Part shown: one piece after another, positions 1 to 9,543 of the stretch
Layout of the letters: every line of letters begins with the position of its first letter
How positions within the stretch are numbered: the first letter of the stretch is position 1
DNA from: Marsupella aquatica
Taxonomy: Eukaryota > Marchantiophyta
NCBI GenBank assembly: GCA_973895155.1
Contig: OZ316896.1
Coordinates: 15,624,001-15,688,000, forward strand
DNA length: 64,000 nt
Direction of reading: 5' to 3'
Notes under the pieces: generated by a model
Database searches by the model: none
Told to the model about the DNA's origin: nothing
Seen by the model: only the letters and a program-made list of their open reading frames with translations
Position numbers and translations under genes: made by a program

Positions 1-2165
1 GAAAAATGTAATGGAGAAGAAGAAGGTCCAGTATGTACATGAGATTGGACCTCCAAAACCGGTGTCACAGGGGCTGATGAAGAATGCAGTGAACCCTCTA
101 GCGCTCTGATGACCGCTCTAGCATCCAGTTGTAAATCATGGCAACTGAAAAGTGGAGTTGTAAGAATCCTTTGTGCCATACTGGAGGTGAAATGCTCAAG
201 CAGCTCAGGAGAAACAACTCCTTGTGAAATGTCAGCAGCACCTGGTGGTGGAATGGATGTAGCTGCAGCTCCCTCCCCCCTCGCCAACAAGGTGGGCTCT
301 TCAGCAAGTGTGAGTGGCTGAATAGATTGGGGCATGATAGCCCGAGCTCCCCTGGCTCTAGTCATAGGACCGGCAGCAAGACCATCAGCCTGTACAATGC
401 GGCGTGTGGGAGCAATACGAGAGGCAGCACTGGCCTGCTGGTAAGCAAAATAGGAAGGGCAGAATGAATCTGAAAATTATGTTGTAAGGCCAGGCTGTGG
501 AGCAAAGGACAACACACACTCACCCATATGAGCATCAAATGGCAAGCCATAGAAAGAGCCGGGTAGAGGTGCTGAACTGTCAGTGGTGCCGGGGCCAGGG
601 ATGGGTTGCACGTGACCAGCCGGTTGAGAAGGACCAACAGAGGCAGTTGACTTGCCTTTGATGTTGGCAAGTTGGGCACGTAGGGACTCAACCTCATGAG
701 TCAGAGACTGGAGTTGAGTTGCCTGTGCGTTGTGAGTCTCCTTCTGAGCTGGTTGCTTCTGTTGCTGCTTGGGCGGTTTGTTGGCACTGGATGCTTTGCC
801 ACTGGAAGGAGGAGCAGTTGATGCAGTAGGAACCCTCCTAGTTGGTGGGGGAGTGGAAGCAGGAGCATGAGGAGGGGCTTGCTGTCATAGCTGCTTCCTC
901 TCTGGGAATTTGGCAAAACAAACTGCCTCCAAGTGACCCACTTTCCCACAAAAATCACAAGACAGGTCCTCAGCAACAATATCACATTCATTAGCCTTGT
1001 GATTGGGGTTACCACAGTAGTTGCAAGATGGCAGCATGAAAGCAGCATGGGCTGGCTTGGTCTTGGAACCATACTGTGGCACACGGGAAGGGGTGGCCAG
1101 TGTAGGGGCAGCAGATTGGTACCTGGATCGCGGTGGACGTGCAATACTGGCCTCATAATGTGCATGGGCCAACTCAAGTTTCTGAGCAGTGTCATAGACA
1201 TTGAGCAGGGTGTAGCTGTCTCCAAACTCTGAGAATACTTGCTGCAATACTTGCGAATGGAGAGCTGGTGTGCCCTCCAATGCGCGAAGATAGCGATGAG
1301 CAGCTTCCAGGTCAGTGATGCTCTGGGTGTCCTCCTTCAGCTTGAGAAGCCGGTGATACATCATCTTCAATGTTTCATCGCGCTGCCGCACAAAGGTGGC
1401 CAACTGCATGATTTTGTCAGCACTCTTGATTGGGAATTCCAATTTAAGAACCTGGAAAAACTCAGCCACTGGATCAGCAAAGGCAGGGAAATCAATGGTG
1501 GGATAAATGCCTGATGTAGCCTGTGCCAAGATAATGGGAGTAACTGGCGCCGTGGTAGGAACTGGAGTAGGAGGGGAAGTGGCAGGAGCAGTAGCATGGG
1601 TTGCAATGGTATTCTATAAGGCCAATTGTGAGGCTGCCGCAATTGCACTGGCATAGGCAGGGTTAGGCAATTGCATGACAGCAAGCAGCCGTTGAGAGTG
1701 CTACTCATACACATCCAAAGCCTCATGGTGCACATACCTAGCTAGCTGCTTAAATGCAAATGCATTTGTGAAATTGCTGCCGTACTTCAACTCCAATTCG
1801 TAAATGATAGTGTAAAAAATGGATTTGAACTCACGCAAAGAAACAGTGCCTGGCCGCCCACTGAAGCGCTCAATGTGGCCAGATGAGTGACTGGCATCCA
1901 CGCTGTATGTCGGTGAAGCTGGAACAATCACTGATGCAGAAGGAGTAAAGGGCAAAGAAGCGATAGTAGGCTTTGGGGTAGTGGTGAAGCGACCGCCAAA
2001 TGTAGCAGAAGGGTTGCGTGGTGTGGGTGCTGCTGATGTCTGCTGACATCGTCAAAATTGCCGAGACTCCAATGAAATGGGCACCAACGGTCGTGGATCA
2101 CTCCGTAAGTGGTACCTGGGCGTTGGTGGCGATGAGCTGCTACCTCCCGGCTTGTCTGTTGACAT
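1..2165 (-). pseudogene. Decayed retrotransposon gag gene, runs off the left edge
   Basis: One reading frame can be followed on the minus strand from an ATG at 2165 to the window edge. It starts MSTDKPGG and is broken by five stops, all in phase: TGA 2052-2054, TAG 1701-1703, TAG 1614-1616, TGA 885-887 and TAA 477-479. No frameshift is needed. Codons around 1700-1955 give a gag-like helical domain (for example ERFSGRPGTVSLREFK). Two CCHC zinc knuckles of the form C-x2-C-x4-H-x4-C lie near 930-1025, starting CNYCGNPNHK and CDFCGKVGHL; these bind the RNA genome in Gag proteins. A Pro/Gln-rich tract follows. No protease or reverse transcriptase is visible before the edge, so I cannot assign Ty1/copia or Ty3. 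The element is non-functional here. Confidence 0.85.
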
Positions 2166-2281
2166 GTTGTGTGACAATACCCAAAATGTGTAAAGACTGA
2201 GAAAACCCATCACCATCAAAAAACCGTCGGGGAAAAAGGACCCTTAAAACCTCAAATTGTGTTCCCGTCGCGCTTGCCTAT

Positions 2282-2530
2282 GTGTATACATAGGCGATGT
2301 GGGATTGCCGTCCCATGTGTATACCCCGGGCCCGCAGCCCGATGCAGATGACCGACGGCGGTAGCAAAGAAATCCGCAAAGAAATGGCCCAAAAAACAAC
2401 AACAAAATGTGAAAGGGGGGCCCTTAAGTGTATACGTCGGCCCCGGCGTGGACCCAGAAACTGACGGAAGGCGCGCGTCGACGGGAAAGAAAAATAAGGT
2501 GGGGACCGGCAACCGAGCGAGTGTGTATAC
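2282..2530. repeat. Four copies of GTGTATAC in the gag leader
   Basis: The octamer GTGTATAC occurs at 2282-2289, 2317-2324, 2428-2435 and 2523-2530, upstream of the gag start in the minus orientation. Several copies sit inside short palindromes such as TATGTGTATACATA. The surrounding DNA is GC-rich, unlike the AT-rich DNA further right. It probably belongs to the 5' leader or LTR of the gag element, but I could not define LTR ends or a primer-binding site. Confidence 0.6.
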
Positions 2531-2649
2531 ACACTTGAGGCACCGTGCGCTATGCTGCAGACGAATAAAAGCGAAAGCGAGGTGAGGCAAAAAAGAAAAG
2601 GGTGAGGCAAGGAAAAGAAACGGCCCCTAATGGGCTCGAGCCCTGCATA

Positions 2650-3198
2650 GGGCTTCACGCCCCCTCTCCTTATGCTCCCGAAGAGGTGGGGGCTATGAGC
2701 TCCCCCTCCCCTCTTAAACGCGTTGTGGGCCTCGTGCCTGGCTCGATTGTACTCCCCAGGTTCCGTTTAATGCAGCATAGGGCCTCGTGCCCTCTCCTTG
2801 CGCCCCAGCTTTGACTCCCCCTCCCCCTTGCTTTAAATCCCTCATAGGGCCTTGTGCCCCTGGCAGAAACTCCCAAGGAGGGAGTCGTATGTACTCCCGA
2901 GAAGGGAGTCGACTTAACTCCCCTCCCCCTCCTTAATTCCTCATAGGGCTTCGTGCCCTCCTTCCGCTTCCCCCCTCCCCTTGCGCTTGGTGCTCGGCTC
3001 TCCCCCTCCTCTTTAATCCAGCATTGGGCCTCGTGCCCCCTCCTCTCCTCGCACTGCCGGCCCCTATTGAGTGCAGGGCATGATGCCCTATGCACGGACA
3101 GCCAGGAGGCAAAGGAAGGAAAATGGCCGGAAAGGGGAAAAACGTCGAGGTGAGACCACAGTGCAGCGGAAATGGTGAGAAAAATGGGTCTGTGGCCC
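2650..3198. repeat. Array of eight GGGC(N5)GCCC-type short inverted repeats
   Basis: A 13-base motif close to GGGCCTCGTGCCC recurs at 2650, 2727, 2780, 2847, 2946, 3026, 3076 and 3186. Most copies are preceded by CATA and followed by a pyrimidine-rich tract rich in CCCTCTCC, so the array is made of degenerate units of about 50-110 bp. Each motif can fold as a 4-bp stem with a 5-base loop; the copy at 3076 is a longer palindrome (GGGCATGATGCCC). It lies upstream of gag on the minus strand. Confidence 0.7.
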
Positions 3199-3310
3199 TA
3201 TGCAGGTCGCGTTGCAATCGAAAGAGCAAGGCCGGCTCACCGGCAGCCGTGGCCGGGGAATACGAAAAATGGCCCCGAAATTAAAGAAATGGCGATGGCG
3301 CAGCGGCGGC

Positions 3311-3390
3311 AGGTCGCGGCAGTAGGTCGCAAAGCAGGTTGTGGTTGGAAAGGTCGCGGCAGTAGGTCGCAAAGCAGGTTGTGGTTGGAA
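3311..3390 (+). repeat. Perfect 40-bp tandem duplication
   Basis: The 40 bases at 3311-3350, starting AGGTCGCGGCAGTAGG, are repeated without change at 3351-3390. The perfect identity suggests a recent event. It lies in the GC-rich leader region of the gag element. Confidence 0.9.
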
Positions 3391-4430
3391 TGAAAAACCT
3401 GGGTCCCCACGGGAGTGTTATGTGTTCCAATGTCTGTCGAGGAAATTGCAACGGCTTCACCAAAAATTGTCGAAATTGTCACGAGCAATCTTCTTCCCTT
3501 CACCGCTAATTCGAGAGTTCTTCTTGAATAAAAGGCGTGATAGAAACAAGTGTACTGAAATCAAATCGAAAACCGGCGGGATGTCAAGATCGGTCGGGAG
3601 CATCTAACGAATCATTGTGTGAATCCCGTGTACGAAACCGACGAGCACTGTCTGAGCTCTATCGACAGTGATTCAAGAAGAACTGAAAACCCACAAAGAA
3701 AGACATGCCCTAAGTAAACAAAGTCCTGGCGTCACACTAACAAGCGCGTTTGCTTCAAGAACGCCTGGCATTTGCTATAAGAACATGTCCCTAACTCAAG
3801 TCGTACACTAACCCTAACTACATACCTAGCGGGCATGTGAGGGACATGCCGATGTACATAAGAGGCGCTGTCCCTCGGCATGACAAAGGGTGAGACCCCG
3901 GGTGAGACAGTTAGAGCTAGGGCAACTAGTCAAATTTTGTTGTTAGACCCCCCCTATGTAGTTCACCCCATAGCTCTACCAGGCCCTGCAGTTTGGCGAT
4001 AATTAGGGTCCAATCTGTGTACCTTTGTCTTTGTAGGTTTTTTGCTGGCCTCTCCTTTATTGGGCCTTTTGCGTGTGGCACCCTGTCTGTTTTGGGTGAT
4101 TCTAGCTTGTTCCTTTGCAGTGTGATATATTTGTACTACCTTTCTCTTTCAGTTCCCTCTTTCTACGTTTCTTGCCTTTGGGATCCTCTGACTTCCAGTA
4201 TGGTGCTTTTTATTCTTTGGCAGATATATAAATTAATATATTTACTGTAAATTTTTTAAAATTTCTTCCTAAATTTTTTTTTCTGAAAATAACCATAATT
4301 TATTAAAAAGGGGATGAACAAAGTACAGTAAAGGAAAAGCAAAAGAGTACCAAAGAGGACAAACACACACAAAAGGACAAATGCAACCTGGAAAACCCAA
4401 AAAGAGAAGGATAAGCCTGGATGGTCTGAG
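3391..4430. other. No gene seen; T-rich stretch resembling a LINE 3' end
   Basis: I see no supported coding region. GC content falls after about 3400. The stretch 4005-4260 is T-rich on the plus strand, with repeated TTTG/CTTT words and the end TTTGGCAGATATATAAATTAATATA-like tail, which resembles a plant LINE 3' untranslated end. This is a guess from composition only. Confidence 0.3.
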
Positions 4431-4465
4431 AGGTTTATTTGCCCATCCCCATGGACTGTGACACA
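4431..4465 (-). repeat. Copy of the dispersed CCATGGGGATGGGC repeat
   Basis: Read on the minus strand this is a copy of a motif seen again at 6276, 31999 and 59918. All share CAGTCCAT(G/A)GGGATGGG followed by AAACC(C/T) and a GGTCCATC-like block. Confidence 0.6.
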
Positions 4466-4469
4466 TGCT

Positions 4470-7400
4470 CCTTCACTTTACATCAAAAATCCATACTGTC
4501 AGGCTATCTTTAGATGCACGCTTCACTTTACTTTGAAAAGGATCCCACATTTATTTTTCCAGGTGTCCAACTGGAAAATGTTGCAGATTTGTACATTTAA
4601 TTGGACACCTTTTGGATACATGCTTAAGCTTAAATGTTTCCAGCATGTTCTCTAATGTCCAATGTAACCTAAGAACTTTCAAACTTACCACTTCAGGAAG
4701 GACACTTCACTTTTGTGAAGGATGCCTTGAGTAGTTTGTGCCTCAGCATGACTTAGCATGCGTAAACTAATCGGGAAACTAATGGAAACCAGTTGCATAT
4801 CAGGAGTTTCATTATTTATAGATTATTTTCCAATCAAAACTATAAAGAGTGCCAGCTGAACATTTTTTGATGTTCATAGCCAGTCCATTTTTACTTTGAA
4901 AATCCATGGGGGCTTCACAGCAAACCCCTCAGACTATCCAGGCTTAAGATCCCCTCCCCCCCTCTTCCCAAAAAAAGACAAAATGAAAGGACAATATTTA
5001 ATTTGCTAATGCCTTACTAGTGAGATCGATGGACTAAATGTCCACATCAAACAAAATAAGGTTCACTTCATGCCCTAAATAATCACAATTCAACGTTTGG
5101 ATAGCCAGCGAGTTTGTGCCAAAATGACTAGGCTAGATCTTATTTAAAATAGCTGATCCATTCAGATCCATTCAAATCTTTGCGCGTGATTGATAATAGA
5201 TCCACCCCAATTGAAACTTCGTGCCTGATATGAGACACCCCTTGGATTGAGGCCCCCGAGACCAGAATTATTAATTGACCTTCACATCTTAATGGTCATA
5301 AGTGACTTACTGTACCTCTCATATATAATCTTGCCTTGTGAAAAGTATACTGCATCGGAATCCTTTGAGATTGCAATAGGGGTTTCAAAACTTTTGATTT
5401 TGAATAGCCCATGAATGGCTAGATCTTACTTGAGATGGGCTAGTCTTAGTGACTGCTGCTTATGACCAATTTGGCTTGTGTTAAAATGCTTTATCCAAAG
5501 TCTTGAGGTTGAAACAAGCATACTATTTTATTAAACTTTCACAATTCAATAGCTCATTGGTAATTAAATCTTAGTGGGATCTTAGTTGAGGTGAGCTATT
5601 CATATTTGGTGGCCTTAATTGACTACCTCTTCTAAGTTTTTCTGAGCTAAGTGCAAATTGTTTCTTTTCTGTAAGATCCTCTATAAACTAAGTAGGCTAA
5701 TAAAATTAACATGATCAATTGGCCCTTGATTTGATAGTGAAAACTAAATATTCTTGAAAGATATAGCTGTTTAATTATTTATGCAGTAGTTAAGCTGTTA
5801 GATATGTATCTACAAGTATTCTAGAGCTTTAATGGGGCTTTAAGGGCTCTCAAAGCATGCCAATTAGATATATTGACATAACTTCAGTCTAGCTAGTGAT
5901 AAGCAAGAAATCAATATCCCTCTTTACAGATTTGACTCAAATGAGACTTATAAATGGGCTCTTGACCGTTTCAGATAACTTATGTGGAGGTAAGTCACTG
6001 CTCATGCAAGCTTAAACTACTCTGGCGAGTGCTTTCCAAAAGTGAGGCATTCTTCCCCAAAAGTTGTAAGTTGCTCATGCCAAAAGTACTCACAACGTCT
6101 TCCAATCATACAACAATCATACAATTGAAGAGCCTGTTGGCTGCTTGTTAATGATATTTGACCATGGTTTTTTGCGCTCATAGGCAACGGAGCAAATTAA
6201 TGATCTCAAAAAATTGTCAAAGTTTGTTGAGTAATAGCTTGGAGGGATAACAGAGGATAACAGCAAGATCCTCTGTAGTCCATGGGGATGGGTAAACTAA
6301 ATCCCTTGGTCTATTTGGGCTTAATATTTGGTGAAATGGTGAAGCCGTGAAATCTAAAGTGCACGTCAAGGGATTTGGATTTCACAGTGCCATTAGTCTA
6401 CCCACTAATGTAAGAAAAACTGAGGTCTTCAAATTAGTAGAGTCATTAACCACCTTGGATGGCAGGGATACCAAATTTCTCTTTGTATTAAAAACATACT
6501 TCTTACTCTAAACGGGGCTCTAGCCCATGTCATGCTAGATGTTAGAAATGCACATTTTCATAGATCTCATGCAAGCTCGTAAAATACTCAATGCATGAAA
6601 GCAAAAGGGTTGGGGCAGTCACATTGCACTCCCCTATTCTTGTTGTGTGCATTATTAACGGAGAGTTAGTTGTGTACTGTGTAGGCCAACCATTTGGACC
6701 CTAAGGAATTTATGGTTGGATCCAAAGAATTTGTTGGACAAGGATGAAGAAGGCGTGAGTCCCATACGTGCTCACTTAATTTCATTTAATATTATATTCA
6801 ATTAAAAAAACTTTGTGCTCACTTCAATTTAGCAGAACACATCTAATGACTTCTTTAGCAAAACATAGTTAATGACGTCCACAAAATTTTAGTTGACAAC
6901 AAAGGAACCTTGACTCAAGTTGAGGTAACAGGACTACTGTAGGGTATTATGGTGTAACATTCATTACTACCAACAAATAAATAGTGTTTGGTACTGCATT
7001 GCTAATTGATTGTTTACTAAGTGTCTAGAGACCTTCAGATTGCTGTTTTTTCTTTTAGACTTTTAGACTCTACACCAGGCGTACTCACTTGCAAAGCCCC
7101 TATTTTATCTCCAAACCGAGTGATACTTTTAATCTAGCAAAGAACTTCTAAACTTCATCCAGATCAGTTGTCACTCAAATATTCTTCAGTTGAATCACAG
7201 TCCGTCAAATACTCTTCAAGAGGAGCCCCAGGCTGAACGCAACATATTTGTACAGCAGGAGAATAACAAGGGGATGTGACTCTTAAAAACAATTCACACT
7301 CATTGCGTGTGTCTGAAGCCTACAAATATTTTACATTTTGCCAATCAAAGAGATGTCAGTTTGCAATGTTTGGGTCTACATGCAATACCGTAGTGTGGGT

Positions 7401-7990
7401 AACACTATTTATTCTGGCAAAATCATGTGGCCCCCACTAAGTAGTGTACCAGTGCAGTTGGCCCATGCCTTCCACGTGGGTTATGAGGTCGTATAGAGAT
7501 GTAGAGACATATAGTAGATACTAAACCTGTGATCTCGTATAGAGATATTATAGGTACTAAACCCCTGGGATAGATTCCCCTTTGTTAATCATAAGAAATT
7601 AAAACGACAAATTTACTAATAAGGGTCAAATAAGTACTATAGAGTTAAAGTAAAAAAGGAATTTCCTCTTTCTGAAAATGCTAGGATAGACTGTTGTAAC
7701 CAGGATAGGTATCAGCAAAACGCTTGTTCAATTCATATAGCACAGATAAGTGAAATGTGCCAAGAAAACCAGACAGTCATCTTTGTAAAAACGAAAGTAT
7801 CTCGCATGTCAGTGAAATTTAGAAATATTTAGTTCATTGCAAAGATTTTCCAATCAATTACTAACTACCCAAAGAAAAACAGATTTCACTGGATATCCAG
7901 GGACCATATCCAATGTCAAAGTCACCCTACCCAAAAACTGGCAGAAATGTAAATGGGGCCACTGAATGACAGAGCAATCTTGAGAAATTA
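4470..7990. other. AT-rich stretch without recognisable gene; two dispersed repeat copies
   Basis: No open frame here looks coding. At 4871-4950 (plus) lies a variant of the dispersed repeat, with the block GCTTCACAGCAAACCCCT, matching the copy at 59505-59595 on the minus strand. At 6276-6330 (plus) lies a typical copy with CCATGGGGATGGG. The rest shows no structure I can name. Confidence 0.5.
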
Positions 7991-7997
7991 ATAACTA

Positions 7998-9421
7998 TCT
8001 CAGTTCTTCATGAAAACTAAAGTTATTAGACTCATTAGAAAGAGCTTTCAAAGAATCTTCTAACAAATACAACAAGAGCCAGATCCCTTTAATATCAAAA
8101 GAGAACTGAATATCATACTTTGCTCTTGAAGACCTTTTTGTAAACAAGAAATGGTAAAAGGTGTCACTGTGGAGAATGGGCTCCAGAAAGAGAAAATCAG
8201 AAAGGGAAATGAAGGCCTCCTTTGGCGTCAAACCTACCTATGAGTAGAAACGCAAAGTTAATATTAAGTCTCTCAGTTCTTCATAAAAACTAGAATTATT
8301 GGACTCTTAGAAAGAGCTTTCAAAGAATCTTGTAACTAGCACAAGAAGAGCCAGATTGGCTTAATGTCAAGAGAGAACTGAATATTAAAAGTTGCTCTAG
8401 AAGACTGTTTTGTAAACTAGAAATGGTGTAGAAGCTGTCACTGCGGAGAAGGAGCCCCCGAAAGAACCCAAAAAATAGCATATCAGAGAGGAATGAAGGC
8501 CTTTTGTGGAGTCCTCCCTACCAAATAGAAGAAACGCAAAATTAATAACTCTCTCAGCTTTTCATGAATACTAAAGTTATTGGACTGGTTAGAAAGAGCT
8601 TTCAAAGAATCTTGTAGTGAGCACAACAAGAGCCAAATCTGCTTAAACCACCACTGTCCATATAAAAGGAGAAGTGTCCAAGACTCCTCACTTTTTCACA
8701 TTTCTCTCCTCTAGGATGAGACTTTGCTCCACAATTTAACAAAAAAGATACTAAAAATGGTGAACCAGGTTTTGTCCATCACTCCTCACTTTTTCACATT
8801 TCTCTCCTCTAGGGTGAGACTTTGCTCCACAATTTAACAAAAAGGATACAAAAAATGGTGAACCAGGTTTTGTCATGGACAGTGACTCTTTAATAGCAAA
8901 AGAGAACTAAATATCAAAATTTGTTAAAAATTAATTTGTAAACAAAATGGTGTAAAAAGGTGTCACTGCCGAGAATGGCCCCCAAAAGAGCAAATCACAA
9001 AGGGAAATGAAGGCCTTTCGTGGTGTCCTCCCTACCTAAGAGAAGAAACGCAAATTAATATGAAAAGAGAACTGAATATCAAATCTTGCTCTTGAAAACT
9101 AGTTCGTAAACGAGAAATGGTGTAGAAGGTGTCACTGCGGAGAATGGGCCCCAAAAAGAGCCCCAAAAAGAGCAAATCACAATTGGAAATGAAGGCCTTT
9201 CATGGTGTCGTCCCTGCCTAAGAGAAGAAAAGCAAAATTAATATCAAAAGAGAACTGAATATCAAACTTTGCTCTTGAAAACAAACTACTTCGTAAACGA
9301 GAAATGGTGTAAAAAGGTTTCACTGCCGAGAATGGCCCCCAAAAAGAGCCCCAAATCGAGCAAATCACAAAGGGAAATGAAGGGCTTTCGTGGTGTCCTC
9401 ACTACCGAAGAGAAGAAACGC
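7998..9421 (+). repeat. Degenerate tandem array upstream of the PTGES2-like gene
   Basis: Five to six imperfect units follow one another. Full units of about 275 bp run 7998-8271, 8272-8551 and from 8552 (interrupted at 8652-8884, resuming to 9058). Two shortened units of about 180 bp run 9059-9240 and 9241-9421. Shared blocks are CTCTCAGTTCTTCAT, GAAAGAGCTTTCAAAGAATC, AAAAGAGAACTGAATATC, GTGTCACTGC and GAAATGAAGGCCTTT. Later units have lost the first 90 or so bases. The array stops about 120 bp before the start codon of the next gene, so it probably contains or is its promoter. Confidence 0.85.
8652..8884. mobile_element. MITE-like insertion with 10-bp inverted ends, inside a tandem unit
   Basis: The third tandem unit is split by 233 bp that have no match in its sister units. 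The insert begins CACTGTCCAT (8652-8661) and ends ATGGACAGTG (8875-8884), a perfect 10-bp inverted repeat. Inside are two tandem copies of a 98-bp block beginning ACTCCTCACTTTTTCACA at 8683 and 8781. This fits a small non-autonomous DNA transposon. A target-site duplication is not clear. Confidence 0.6.
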
Positions 9422-9543
9422 TCGGTGATGCGCCAAATGCTCGACGGAAAGCTTTACTTCTTACTCATTACTCTGCTCCCTCACAATCTGTAGCTCCCGT
9501 GCAAGAATTTGCGCCCCTCTGTTGCGGTTTTGGAGTTTGCAAG

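Noticed and set aside
2252-3393. Several 70-140-codon frames in the GC-rich gag leader
   Set aside because: GC-rich repeats rarely contain stops; frames overlap on both strands and none has a motif.
9499-9543. Longer N-terminus for the PTGES2-like protein
   Set aside because: The frame is open upstream but has no ATG before 9544; a non-ATG start is not needed for a plant nuclear gene.
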